DNA from: Bacteroides luhongzhouii
GTDB lineage: Bacteria > Bacteroidota > Bacteroidia > Bacteroidales > Bacteroidaceae
Assembly: GCF_009193295.2 (NCBI RefSeq)
Contig: NZ_CP059973.1
Location: forward strand, 3,100,001-3,164,000
Direction of reading: 5' to 3'
Length of the DNA stretch: 64,000 bases
The position numbers and the translations under genes were made by a program. This document shows positions 8,780-17,724 of this stretch, in pieces; the stretch's first letter is position 1, and every line of letters starts with the position of its first letter. The notes under the pieces are model-generated. The model saw only the letters and a list, made by a program, of their open reading frames with translations. It searched no databases and was not told where the DNA came from.

Positions 8780-8856
8780 ATAAATGTTTTTTTAATTCCT
8801 ATTACTTTTTACTTTGTTTCAATCCTAATTCGTACCGAACGTGATTTGTGTCGCTC

Positions 8857-9738
8857 TTAATGCTGTATTACGTATTTGTAAACGATGCGGGAAATATCAG
8901 CGATAATCTGACTGTTCGCCTGACTGTTTTCTTCAGAATCCTTCACGAAGACAGCTATGCTATAAATACGTCCATCGGGTAAAAGAACGAAACCAATGTC
9001 ATTACAACCAATCTGCTGTCCTTTCGCATTAAGGTCTCCCGTTCCGGTTTTGTGACCTACGGTTACTTTTTTATCAAGCAACGGAGCAACCAAACGATCT
9101 TTCCCGGTTTGACATTCCACCATTGTCTGATATATAAAGTCTTTGTACGCTTTTGCAAACAAAGGTTTCTTGCGGAATATCTCCAATAATTCGGCAGCAG
9201 CTAACGGAGTGGTCCAGTTTTGATAACACAGATTCAAGTCTTCGTGCATCGCTGTTTCTGTTCCGACGATGACACATTCCTGAACTCCTAATGAATGGAT
9301 ATACCTATTCACAGCTTCCGGACCACCTTGATAGTTGAAAAGAATATCGCAAGCATTGTTATCGCTCTGCTGAAGTGTGTATCTTAACAGGTCGGCGATA
9401 CTCATTTCAATTCCCCCTTGCGGATATTTATCTCGCAGCGGACTGTAAGTGTTCGGCTTTAAATCTGATTTTTTGATTGGCAACCGGGTGTCCAGTGATT
9501 GTTTTTTCTTTCCCATATAATCGGCCAATGCCAACGCCTGATGAAACTTGAATACGCTCATCAACGGGTAGTGAATGTCATTATTGACAGTTACCGTATC
9601 TTTTCCGTTAATGATAACGGCAATCCCTATTTCAGCTTTTTTATCTTTGATTGCCTGTTTCAACTGTGTTTCAAGTTTGTTTTGTTGGGCAAGCAGGAGG
9701 GTGGGCACTAAACAAAGAAGCACTATGAATGAACGCAT
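8857..9738 (-). CDS. cepA: Class A (subclass A2) beta-lactamase, CepA-like cephalosporinase
   Basis: 293 aa from ATG 9738 (a TTG two codons upstream is less likely; GAGGAA precedes). Signal peptide MRSFIVLLCLVPTLLLAQ, so exported. Active-site motifs: S61-V-F-K (SxxK), S125-D-N, ETAMH giving Glu166 and His170 as in the PER/CepA/CfxA branch (ExxMH instead of ExxLN), and HKTGTG. By memory it resembles B. fragilis CepA more than CblA or CfxA. It should hydrolyse cephalosporins and penicillins in the periplasm or outer-membrane vesicles. No LysR-type regulator is adjacent. Leader carries an 18-bp tandem duplication. Confidence 0.9.
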   Translation of the reverse strand: MRSFIVLLCLVPTLLLAQQNKLETQLKQAIKDKKAEIGIAVIINGKDTVTVNNDIHYPLMSVFKFHQALALADYMGKKKQSLDTRLPIKKSDLKPNTYSPLRDKYPQGGIEMSIADLLRYTLQQSDNNACDILFNYQGGPEAVNRYIHSLGVQECVIVGTETAMHEDLNLCYQNWTTPLAAAELLEIFRKKPLFAKAYKDFIYQTMVECQTGKDRLVAPLLDKKVTVGHKTGTGDLNAKGQQIGCNDIGFVLLPDGRIYSIAVFVKDSEENSQANSQIIADISRIVYKYVIQH

Positions 9739-9768
9739 AATCAATTTCCTCTTTTAACGGGTTACTAA

Positions 9769-9810
9769 TTCTCTATTGAAGTCACATTCTCTATTGAAGT
9801 CACAAAGGTA
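9769..9810 (-). promoter_or_regulatory. Beta-lactamase promoter plus exact 18-bp tandem duplication in its leader
   Basis: TTCTCTATTGAAGTCACA is present twice, back to back, at 9769-9786 and 9787-9804. Directly upstream on the minus strand is a TACCTTTG -7 box (plus-strand CAAAGGTA, 9803-9810). The duplication therefore lies in the first bases of the beta-lactamase leader and overlaps the promoter edge. One copy more or fewer would change leader length by 18 nt. Confidence 0.7.
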
Positions 9811-9907
9811 TAAATAGTAATTGCCTTTGCAAATTCTCATCCCAAAATAGTGATGTCGGATAAGAAATTCCTACTTTTGTGAATTAATCAATTAATGAGT
9901 AAGTGTT

Positions 9908-11137
9908 ATGATAAGATGTCAGTCGGAATTATTTCAATCATCGGTAAAATTAGTAGATGGCTTGAAAATGAACACAAAAGAGGACTTAAAGCAGATGGCG
10001 AAAATTTTGCTTTTATCTGTTCCCACAAAACTACGTAAAGATGAATATGCGAAATTTTTAGCAGGAGCAGTTTTGGCTTGCCCGGATATGTGGCTTCCCC
10101 GATTGACACAGTATGAGCTGACTTTGCTTGATAAGTTGGTGAAAGCGGGAACTGATATGTATGTAGAAACGACCAATTCATTTATGGTGAGTACGTTGGA
10201 AATTCTGTCTTTCGTAGCGACGGATACTTGTCACTTGGAAGAAAGTAAAGTCCGCTATATGATTTGTGATGAATTGCGTGAAGCCGTAGCTCCTTATTTA
10301 AATAATTATTTGACTTCGGAAAAGCAAGCAATCCGTTTTATGGTAGAGCAGTATGCTTATGGAATCATAAATTTATATGGTTATCTGTCTTATTTCGATC
10401 TGTTAAGTATGCTAATTGATTATTTGCCAGATTCGGTGACAAGAAGTGAAATCACTGATAGCTTGACTAATTCGGCATTGATACAGCGGCTAACCTTTGA
10501 GGCAGTGGATGGTTGTAACTCTACTATTTGTATACAGTCTCCATTTTTGGACGATTTAGATGATTTGGAAGAAAAAATGTATGCTCGTCGTGAAATAACA
10601 AATAGGAAGAAGTTTTCTAAAGAAGAAGTCTTTGCCGCAGGAATGATGCCGTTAGTCGTTATTCCTAATCCATGTTGGGATGAATTGAAGGAGTATATGA
10701 TGAAGAAACTGCGATATACGGAAGAAAAGGCGGATAGTAGTTTGGCATATTTGTGGTTTACTGCTCAAACGGAAGAAAATTCAATGTCTATTATTACTTC
10801 AATGATTAGCCACAAACTTTCTTCCATGCAGGAACTGCAAGAGGCTATTGAACTATTTATGGATTATGTGAATCATTGTCCCCGTTGGTTTCTGAAAGGC
10901 TATTCTTCAGAGGAGGCATTCGTTTTATTTCAAAAAGACAAATTGAAAAATAGTCCTCCCCGTATTGTTGCAGGTCCCAATATGGAAGCTGCCGGTATGG
11001 ACATTACTCCGGAAATGCAGGCAAGGATAGACAATCTGTTTCGTGGCATGCCTTCCAAACACACGGTCGGAAGGAACGATCCTTGTCCCTGTGGAAGTGG
11101 GAAGAAGTATAAAAAGTGTTGTGGTAGAAATAATTAA
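9908..11137 (+). CDS. SEC-C motif protein, helical N-terminal region
   Basis: 409 aa. The C terminus [21 protein letters not shown] is a textbook SEC-C zinc motif (CxCx8CC), the module at the end of SecA and many regulators. The preceding 370 residues are helical with no recognised domain. ATG 9908 follows a TACTTTTG -7 box at 9872-9879 with a short leader; a further Met ([10 protein letters not shown]) lies at 9968. It precedes the SWIM-domain gene by 87 bp in the same direction, and the two zinc-module proteins may work together. The function is unknown. Confidence 0.75.
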   Translation: MIRCQSELFQSSVKLVDGLKMNTKEDLKQMAKILLLSVPTKLRKDEYAKFLAGAVLACPDMWLPRLTQYELTLLDKLVKAGTDMYVETTNSFMVSTLEILSFVATDTCHLEESKVRYMICDELREAVAPYLNNYLTSEKQAIRFMVEQYAYGIINLYGYLSYFDLLSMLIDYLPDSVTRSEITDSLTNSALIQRLTFEAVDGCNSTICIQSPFLDDLDDLEEKMYARREITNRKKFSKEEVFAAGMMPLVVIPNPCWDELKEYMMKKLRYTEEKADSSLAYLWFTAQTEENSMSIITSMISHKLSSMQELQEAIELFMDYVNHCPRWFLKGYSSEEAFVLFQKDKLKNSPPRIVAGPNMEAAGMDITPEMQARIDNLFRGMPSKHTVGRNDPCPCGSGKKYKKCCGRNN

Positions 11138-11224
11138 GAAAAGGACGATTGCGGAAGAATATGTAACATAAATACAGAAGGAGATATGAACAAGAAGGTT
11201 ATATAAAAGAGTAAAATATTCATT

Positions 11225-12970
11225 ATGATTGCATTAGATAATTTTGAGAGCTGTGTGCCATATAGAATATTAGTGCGCGGAGAAGAGTATTATGAAACAG
11301 GGGCTGTTTCCGAATTGGAAGAAGATTCGCCCGGTGAATGGACTGCGACAGTAGAGGGTACGGAGAGTTATAGTGTAGAGATATCTATGGATGGAAAAGA
11401 AATAGAGTCTTGGTACTGTGACTGTCCGTATGATGGGGAGATTTGTAAACATGTAGTAGCCACCTTACTGGCAATTCGTGATAATGAGAAAAAGGTGAAT
11501 CGCAGTGCCTTTTCCAAGATGAAAGTAGAGGTAGAGGAAGCCGTCGTTATAGATGAAACTGTGGACATACAACAATTGCTGTCATTCGTTAACCCACAAG
11601 AACTTTCACAATTTATAAATGAATATGCCACTATGCATCCTGAGTTTAAAACAGTCCTTTTGAATCGTTTTATGGCTAAAGAGTTGTCTGCAACATCAAA
11701 AGAAAAGGATTACAGAGTAGAGATTCAGAAAGTGTTTAATGACTCTTATTATAACAAAAAGCCTCGTTATCATAATCGTTATGATGATTTCGCCTGTGAT
11801 TGGGAAACTGTTTTCAATCGGATGGACACTTTTTTGGAGAAAGCAGACTTCTTTTTGAATGTGGGAAACATAGATACTGCTATTGATATAGCTCTTCAAA
11901 CTCTTCGTTCAATCGGTGAGAATTATGAGGATGAACTTTTGTATAATAATGATCTCTATCCTTATGATTATTGTGAGCAGGCAGGAGATTTGCTGATAAA
12001 AGTAATTGAGCACCCTAAGACCACCCAAAAGCAAAAGACAGCGATTCTTCAGGAACTAGGTCAGCTGGCTAAACTATCTACTTATCGTGATTATGACCTT
12101 TATGATATAGACGAATTGCTGATGCAAATAAATCTTTCCATTCAACCGGCAGAAAAAGCGTTGGAATTGATTGACAAACTCTTGGAAGAAAGAAAAGATA
12201 CTTACGACTTATATCAAATCGTTCTTCGGAAAGTCAATCTGTTAACCGAACTGCATGAAGAGCAAAAAGCAGCTGATACGATTCGTCAATACCTTTATTT
12301 AACTGAAATTCGAGAAATGGAGGTGGATAAATTGATTGCCAGTTGTCAATATGATGAAGCTATCCGTTTGCTGAATGAAGGAATAGAGATTGCGGAAAAA
12401 GAAGAACATATCGGAACCATAGAGGAATGGTTGAAAACTAAATTGAGGATTTACGAGATGACTCATCGAACTTCCGATGTCATCGATACATGTCGTTTAT
12501 TGTTTGTGTCAGGTGGGGATAAGTTAGAATATTATAGGAAACTTAAAACTCTTGTTCCGAAAGAAGAATGGAAGAGCTTTCTGGATGCAATGATGGAAGA
12601 GACTCATTTTAGTGAATATTTTTCTTTTGGCGCGAATGATGAGGCTGAAATTTATGTGAATGAAAGGGATAATGAGCATTTGTTCAAATTGCTATCATCA
12701 ACCAGGTATCATCAACTGGAAGCATTGATGAAGTATTCTTATTATCTGAAAGACACTCATTCGGAGCAATTGATTGCTATATATACCTCTTTGTTGAATG
12801 ATTACGCAGAACAAAATGTGGGGCGGACTCGTTATGAATTGATAGCACAAGCGTTGTTGTGTGCAAAGAAACTTAATGGGGGACAGGCGGCAGTGAAAAC
12901 GTTGGTTGCAGAGTTCCGGATAAAATATAAACGTCGTCCGGCAATGATGGAAGTATTGGCGAGGTTTTAA
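11225..12970 (+). CDS. SWIM zinc-finger protein with helical repeat C-terminal region
   Basis: 581 aa. A SWIM zinc finger lies at about residues 60-80 (WYCDCPYDGEICKHVVATLLAI, broken here as CxC...CxH: CDC then CKH). The rest is Glu/Leu-rich helical, with paired-helix spacing suggestive of TPR-like repeats (for example LIDKLLEERKDTYDLYQIVL). SWIM modules bind DNA or proteins and occur next to SWI/SNF ATPases, but no ATPase is adjacent here. It follows the SEC-C gene and may share its transcript. Confidence 0.75.
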   Translation: MIALDNFESCVPYRILVRGEEYYETGAVSELEEDSPGEWTATVEGTESYSVEISMDGKEIESWYCDCPYDGEICKHVVATLLAIRDNEKKVNRSAFSKMKVEVEEAVVIDETVDIQQLLSFVNPQELSQFINEYATMHPEFKTVLLNRFMAKELSATSKEKDYRVEIQKVFNDSYYNKKPRYHNRYDDFACDWETVFNRMDTFLEKADFFLNVGNIDTAIDIALQTLRSIGENYEDELLYNNDLYPYDYCEQAGDLLIKVIEHPKTTQKQKTAILQELGQLAKLSTYRDYDLYDIDELLMQINLSIQPAEKALELIDKLLEERKDTYDLYQIVLRKVNLLTELHEEQKAADTIRQYLYLTEIREMEVDKLIASCQYDEAIRLLNEGIEIAEKEEHIGTIEEWLKTKLRIYEMTHRTSDVIDTCRLLFVSGGDKLEYYRKLKTLVPKEEWKSFLDAMMEETHFSEYFSFGANDEAEIYVNERDNEHLFKLLSSTRYHQLEALMKYSYYLKDTHSEQLIAIYTSLLNDYAEQNVGRTRYELIAQALLCAKKLNGGQAAVKTLVAEFRIKYKRRPAMMEVLARF

Positions 12971-13057
12971 AAATACTTTATTTAAGTTTTTCTGTATCTC
13001 TGTTGTTTGGAGATAGCAAAGTTCGTACCTTTGTAAGGTTATCAAATAAGCTTGATT

Positions 13058-13945
13058 ATGAAAAAGTCTATAAAACGTTTACCTAAACGTACACAGGAAG
13101 AATTGACAGTCTTGCTGGATTTAGTGTGTAAAAACATCGAGAATTGTCAGATGGTTATCCTGTTCGGAAGTTATGCAAGGGGAAACTATGTTTTATGGGA
13201 CAGTAATATCGAATTTGGTGTTCATACTTCCTGTCAGAGTGATTACGATATTCTTGTCGTCGTGACCGGACAGACTAAATATGTGGAAAGAAAATTGCAC
13301 CGTATTACGAATCAATATCATGATTTGTTTGCTGGTCGTCGTCATGCTTTTCCACAATTTGTTGTAGAACATATTAATACCGTAAACCGTAATCTGGAAA
13401 TCAGCCAATATTTCTTTATGGATATAGTAAGGGAGGGTGTTATGCTTTATAATAGTGGTAAACACGAATTGGCTAAACCACGGAAGTTGAGTTTTAAGGA
13501 GATTCGGGATATTGCGCAGAGTGAATTTGATAAACTGTTCCCTTATGCCTGTGACTTTTTAGGTAGTGTGAAGGAGTATTTTGTGCCTAAAGGACAATAT
13601 AACTTATCTGCTTTCATGCTTCATCAAGCTTGTGAGAAACTTTATAATTGTATCCTGATGGTCTTTACGAACTATCGTCCGAAGAGTCATAAAATCAAAG
13701 AACTTGGTGGGATGGTAAAGCGTTTTTCTATGGAATTAACTACTGTCTTTCCTCAAAATACGGATACAGAGAAAGAATGTTTTGATTTATTATGCCGTTC
13801 TTACATAGAAGCTCGCTATAACAAAGATTTCAGTATCTCACAAGAACAACTAGAATACCTTATTTCCCGTGTAGATATTCTGAAAGATATTACTGAACGC
13901 TTGTGTAAGGAGAAGATTGCGGAATATGATACAATGACTGAATAA
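13058..13945 (+). CDS. Nucleotidyltransferase-HEPN fusion protein
   Basis: 295 aa from ATG 13058 (TTG at 13052 is two codons earlier). The N-terminal half has a minimal nucleotidyltransferase core: LFGSYARGNYVLW, then SDYDILVVVTG with the DxD metal ligands. About ten extra residues separate the GS motif from DxD. The C-terminal half looks like a HEPN helical bundle (LSAFMLHQACEKLYNCILM, NYRPKSHKIKELG). MNT and HEPN partners are usually separate toxin-antitoxin subunits; here they are one chain. A TACCTTTG -7 box lies at 13026-13033. Confidence 0.8.
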   Translation: MKKSIKRLPKRTQEELTVLLDLVCKNIENCQMVILFGSYARGNYVLWDSNIEFGVHTSCQSDYDILVVVTGQTKYVERKLHRITNQYHDLFAGRRHAFPQFVVEHINTVNRNLEISQYFFMDIVREGVMLYNSGKHELAKPRKLSFKEIRDIAQSEFDKLFPYACDFLGSVKEYFVPKGQYNLSAFMLHQACEKLYNCILMVFTNYRPKSHKIKELGGMVKRFSMELTTVFPQNTDTEKECFDLLCRSYIEARYNKDFSISQEQLEYLISRVDILKDITERLCKEKIAEYDTMTE

Positions 13946-14029
13946 TTGTTCCCTGTGAAATAAGTCGGTGTCACATTTATAACTTGAACTCAGAATTCAG
14001 CTCTCTATGAAATGAAAAACAAAATATAT

Positions 14030-14129
14030 CTGTCATCTGTCACAGACTATAATCTAACTTGCAGAGTATAAGTACTTAATGTTGTGATAGCACAAGGTGA
14101 CAGCAGTGTGATAGCAATAATGCTATCAC
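14030..14129. repeat. Left inverted repeat of the VirE cassette
   Basis: Outer 16-mer CTGTCATCTGTCACAG (14030-14045), 38 bp of spacer, then GTGATAGCA (14084), GTGACAGCA (14097), GTGATAGCA (14108) and inverted TGCTATCAC (14121-14129). The last two form a perfect 9-bp stem with a 4-nt loop. The same parts occur inverted, with the same spacing, at 16666-16765. Confidence 0.8.
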
Positions 14130-14240
14130 CTAAAAAACAAAGATAAAATAAAGACGCTGCTCGAAAATAAATAGTATCAGCCATCAATGGATTAGTAGTT
14201 CAATTTATTATCCTCGTACTTATGAGTTGTGTCCTGCCTT

Positions 14241-14387
14241 GAAACCAACAGTTTCAAGGCGCGGAACTGTTGGTTCTGCGGTTTGAAACTTTAGTTTCAT
14301 ACGCTTGAAACTCTAGTTCTAATTGCTTGAAACCATTGGTTTCTTACCAATGAAACTATAGTTTCCCTTAGCTGGAACTGTAGTTTC
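14241..14387. repeat. Seven short palindromes at 22-bp period upstream of VirE
   Basis: Variants of GAAACyNNrGTTTC are centred at about 14248, 14270, 14291, 14313, 14336, 14358 and 14380, so steps are 21.5-23 bp. The best units are GAAACTATAGTTTC (14352-14365) and GAAACCATTGGTTTC (14329-14343). The array lies about 190 bp before the likely VirE start; a TACTTATG box at 14217-14224 could place it in the transcribed leader. 14388-14578 holds nothing else I can support. Confidence 0.8.
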
Positions 14388-14578
14388 AAGCAGGGAAAAC
14401 TAATTTGCCCCGTAATTCGGCATTGGCAATCCCGTTTCTTTCGGTTAAAGAGATGCTTGATATATCAATAATTTTCTGTATTAAAAACTTGTTTTCTTTG
14501 CCGGTTTCGGATATTATGACTAATTTAGCAGTCTCAACGATCACAAAGACGCTGACAAAACAAATTATTATCAAATTA

Positions 14579-16669
14579 ATGAAAATTACTCAATTTCGTA
14601 AGAACGAAGATACGATAGCGCTTAGCGTAATGGATCTAGATATATTGGTAAATAAGATAAAGACAGAAATAAAATCCCGTCCTGTTTCTACATTCAGAGA
14701 GCATCTGCGATATACCCTTTCCGATGAACGGTGTATGTTTGCCAATAAACTGCCCAAGATAATTCCTGCCGCTGAATTCCGTAAAGTAAACGGCCAGAAA
14801 CAGATGAAAAACTACAACGGTATTGTAGAACTGACCATTGGCCCTTTATCCAATAAGTCGGAAATAGCTTTGGTGAAACAAAAAGCTTGCGAGCAGCCGC
14901 AAACCCGTTGTGTTTTCATGGGTTCAAGTGGAAAAACGGTGAAAATATGGACTACCTTCACCCGACCGGACAACTCCCTTCCCAAAACACGGGAAGAAGC
15001 GGAACTATTCCACGCCCACGCCTATCGACTGGCCGTGAAATGTTATCAGCCCCAAATCCCGTTTGATATACTTCCCAAAGAACCGACCCTGGAACAATAT
15101 TCGCGCTTATCCTACGACCCGAACATCATATATCGTCCGGATTCAGTCCAATTTTATCTCTCTCAACCATCATCCATGCCCGAAGAAACCACTTTCCGTG
15201 AAGCGGTTCAGGCGGAGAAATCTCCATTGACCCGTGCCGTACCGGGATATGATGCGGAAAATGCCTTCCTGATGCTTTTCGAAGCCGCTTTTCGGAAAGC
15301 TTATGCCGATCTCCGGGAAGCGGGACTCGAATTGCGCAATGACACATGGCATCCTTTAGTTGTCCAACTGGCTAAAAACTGTTTTGCTTCGGGACTTCCG
15401 CAAGAAGAAGTTGTGAAACGTACCGTTTTCCACTTCTATATGTATAAACAAGAAGAGCTTATCCGGCAAATGATTGGCAATATATATACCGAGTGCAAAG
15501 GCTTCGGCAAGAATATCAGCCTAAGCAAAGAGCAGCAACTCGCCTTGCAGACTGAAGAATTCATGAAACGCCGCTATGAATTCCGCCATAATACCCAAAT
15601 TGGCGAGGTAGAATATCGTGAAAGGCTTTCTTTCCGTTTCCGCTTCAATCCTCTCGACAAACGTGCGTTGAACAGCATTGCTTTGGATGCACAAATGGAA
15701 GGTATTCCGTTGTGGGACAGGGATATTAGTCGTTATATTTACTCCAATCGCGTCCCTGTATTCAACCCGTTGGAAGATTTTCTCTACCGGCTTCCCGCAT
15801 GGGACGGTAAAGACCGTATTCGTGCATTGGCAGCCACCGTCCCTTGTAAGAATCCGTATTGGATGGATTTGTTCCACCGTTGGTTCCTCAATATGGTTTC
15901 TCATTGGAAAGGAAGCAATAAAAAGTATGCAAACAGTGTTTCGCCCTTACTTGTCGGACCGCAAGGAACACGTAAATCCACCTTTTGCCGGAGCATAATG
16001 CCGCCTTCTGAGCGTTCCTACTATACCGACAGTATTGATTTCTCCCGAAAGAAAGATGCCGAACTTTACCTTAATCGTTTTGCGCTTATCAATATCGATG
16101 AATTTGACCAGGTGAGTTCGACACAACAAGGCTTTCTGAAACATATTCTGCAAAAGCCTGTATTGAATGTGAAGAAACCTCATGGCAGTGCCGTGCTTGA
16201 AATGCGCCGTTATGCCTCATTCATAGCCACAAGTAATCAGAAAGACTTGTTGACCGACCCTTCCGGCAGCCGTCGTTTTATTTGCATCGAAGTGACCGGA
16301 GTGATTGATACCAACCGTCCGATAGACTATGAGCAGCTTTATGCACAAGCTATGTATGAACTGGAACATGGCGAACGTTACTGGTTCGATCAGGAGGAAG
16401 AAAAGATCATGGTGGAAAACAACCGTGAATTTGAACAAGTCCCGCCGGAAGAGCAACTTTTCTTCCGTTATTTCCGTGCCGCACAGCCTGAAGAAGGGGA
16501 GTGGCTGTCTCCAGCGGAGATTATGGAAGATATTCAAAAAGGCAGTTCAATCCCGATGTCTGTCAAGAGGGTTAATTCCTTCGGAAGAATACTGAAAAAG
16601 CAAGAAATACCTTCCAAACATACGCGTAGCGGTACTCTTTATCATGTCGTAAGACTAATAACCAGGTGA
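14579..16669 (+). CDS. VirE/VapE-type P-loop ATPase, BT4734/BF3469 family
   Basis: 696 aa from ATG 14579 (MKITQFRKNED, the usual family start); the frame is open back to 14405 but that stretch is AT-rich leader. The N-terminal 170 residues form the BT4734/BF3469 primase-associated domain (FRKVNGQKQMKNYNGIVELTI). The C-terminal half is a VirE/VapE helicase-like ATPase with Walker A GPQGTRKST, Walker B ALINIDEFD and sensor SFIATSNQKDLLTDPSGSRRF. Relatives occur in prophages, satellites and mobile islands and act in DNA replication. The stop codon lies inside the first repeat of the right inverted repeat. A decayed relative lies at 57.5 kb. Confidence 0.85.
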   Translation: MKITQFRKNEDTIALSVMDLDILVNKIKTEIKSRPVSTFREHLRYTLSDERCMFANKLPKIIPAAEFRKVNGQKQMKNYNGIVELTIGPLSNKSEIALVKQKACEQPQTRCVFMGSSGKTVKIWTTFTRPDNSLPKTREEAELFHAHAYRLAVKCYQPQIPFDILPKEPTLEQYSRLSYDPNIIYRPDSVQFYLSQPSSMPEETTFREAVQAEKSPLTRAVPGYDAENAFLMLFEAAFRKAYADLREAGLELRNDTWHPLVVQLAKNCFASGLPQEEVVKRTVFHFYMYKQEELIRQMIGNIYTECKGFGKNISLSKEQQLALQTEEFMKRRYEFRHNTQIGEVEYRERLSFRFRFNPLDKRALNSIALDAQMEGIPLWDRDISRYIYSNRVPVFNPLEDFLYRLPAWDGKDRIRALAATVPCKNPYWMDLFHRWFLNMVSHWKGSNKKYANSVSPLLVGPQGTRKSTFCRSIMPPSERSYYTDSIDFSRKKDAELYLNRFALINIDEFDQVSSTQQGFLKHILQKPVLNVKKPHGSAVLEMRRYASFIATSNQKDLLTDPSGSRRFICIEVTGVIDTNRPIDYEQLYAQAMYELEHGERYWFDQEEEKIMVENNREFEQVPPEEQLFFRYFRAAQPEEGEWLSPAEIMEDIQKGSSIPMSVKRVNSFGRILKKQEIPSKHTRSGTLYHVVRLITR

Positions 16670-16765
16670 CGGCAAAAATGCCATCACCCTGCCGTCACCT
16701 CTTGCTGTCACAGTCTTATCGGTTCATTACTAAACTATTAACTCCTAAACTGTGACAGATGACAG
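16666..16765. repeat. Right inverted repeat of the VirE cassette
   Basis: Mirror of 14030-14129: GTGACGGCA (16666), TGCCATCAC (16679), TGCCGTCAC (16690), TGCTGTCAC (16703), a 38-bp spacer, then CTGTGACAGATGACAG (16750-16765), the exact reverse complement of the left 16-mer. The unit spacing 13-11-13 matches the left side. The first unit overlaps the VirE stop codon. Confidence 0.8.
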
Positions 16766-16769
16766 CAAC

Positions 16770-17204
16770 TTACCAAATATATTCTTCTGTGTAACGTTGG
16801 TAAGTTGGTTCTTCTTTTATCCCTTTATTACGGAATAGTTGTCTGATGTAGGCTTGGTCTTTAGGCATAAGCCCCCGTTCTCCGCGATAGAATCGATAAT
16901 ATCCCGTTTTTCCATAGTGTCCGACCATTTGTATTCTGATACTGACCGCATCCTCATAGGGAATTCTGTTAAGCAACTGCTTAAGTCCCCATGCCACATG
17001 GACTTTTACTGTAGTTTTGAAACATTCGCACTGATTCCCATCTGCAGGATAACGTGCCGGATTAACGATGGAGATATAAAGGTAATCGGCTGTTTCACTT
17101 TGTGCAGCTACGTAGCGTAAGCATTTCAAGGCTTGTGGGCATTGGTCGTTGAAACAACGAGAGAAATTGTAGGGGACAGACGGGCTGTCGGATTCTTCTT
17201 TCAT
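16770..17204 (-). CDS. DUF6078-like Cys-rich protein
   Basis: 144 aa. YNFSRCFNDQCPQALKCLRY has the CxxxxCxxxxxC spacing that I recall for the Bacteroides DUF6078 family; a further CECF lies in the middle. It has no known function. It faces the VirE gene tail to tail and begins just outside the right inverted repeat. Members often sit beside DNA-processing or mobile genes, which fits this position. Confidence 0.65.
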   Translation of the reverse strand: MKEESDSPSVPYNFSRCFNDQCPQALKCLRYVAAQSETADYLYISIVNPARYPADGNQCECFKTTVKVHVAWGLKQLLNRIPYEDAVSIRIQMVGHYGKTGYYRFYRGERGLMPKDQAYIRQLFRNKGIKEEPTYQRYTEEYIW

Positions 17205-17465
17205 CTTGTAGGGTTTATTTTATTTGTGAAATACTGCTGTTAATACGTTAATATACGGGAAAATATTCTTCACAAAAGTAGGGCTTTATTTTGGGAATGG
17301 GAAGTGTTTGGACAAATATTATTGATATGCAAAGAATCTTTTATAGAGAAATTGTGTTGTGATGTATCAAAAAATCTCCATTTCTTTCTCATATCCTATA
17401 TTTTTACCTATTTTTGCAATTTGCGATAATATAGCCTTGTCGAACGTTACAAAAAAGACACACAC

Positions 17466-17635
17466 ATGAAACCGGAAGAAAAGGCTCGAATATAATTGAC
17501 CGTATGCTTAATGATGCGGGTTGGGAGGTAGTTGATAGAAATCATTATTCTCCTGAAGTATCTGCTATAGCAGTCGAGGAAGGTTTGCTGAAAAGTAATT
17601 GTTTTTATAAAGGTGTTTGTTCTGTTGTAGGGTGA
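17466..17635 (+). pseudogene. N-terminal remnant of a type I restriction HsdR subunit
   Basis: From ATG 17466 the reading is MKPEEKAR, then a one-base frameshift (the original frame stops at once), then NIIDRMLNDAGWEVVDRN, HYSPEVSAIAVEEGLLK and a stop at 17633-17635. That is the conserved opening of HsdR/EcoEI-type R subunits; everything after about residue 50 is missing. A further open stretch (DFDYIVERIGHDKIRHWKVN, to about 17697) is another unidentified tail. 17205-17465 shows no gene; a possible transcription start lies near 17410. It marks where a type I system was lost or replaced by McrBC. Confidence 0.75.
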
Positions 17636-17724
17636 TTTTGATTACATTGTTGAAAGAATTGGACATGATAAAATAAGGCATTGGAAGGTGAATTAATGAA
17701 GAAAAGTACTAATACTATTTGGGT

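Noticed and set aside
8857..9738. Beta-lactamase apparently lacking Glu166
   Set aside because: The usual ExxLN motif is absent near NLCYQNW, but the A2 branch uses ExxMH; ETAMH is present, so the enzyme looks intact.
14241..14387. CRISPR-like array
   Set aside because: Units are palindromes at 22 bp with no unique spacers of CRISPR length, and no cas genes are nearby.
13945..14405. VirE start at 14405
   Set aside because: The first 58 codons are A/T-rich leader after the palindrome array; ATG 14579 (MKITQF) gives the usual family start.
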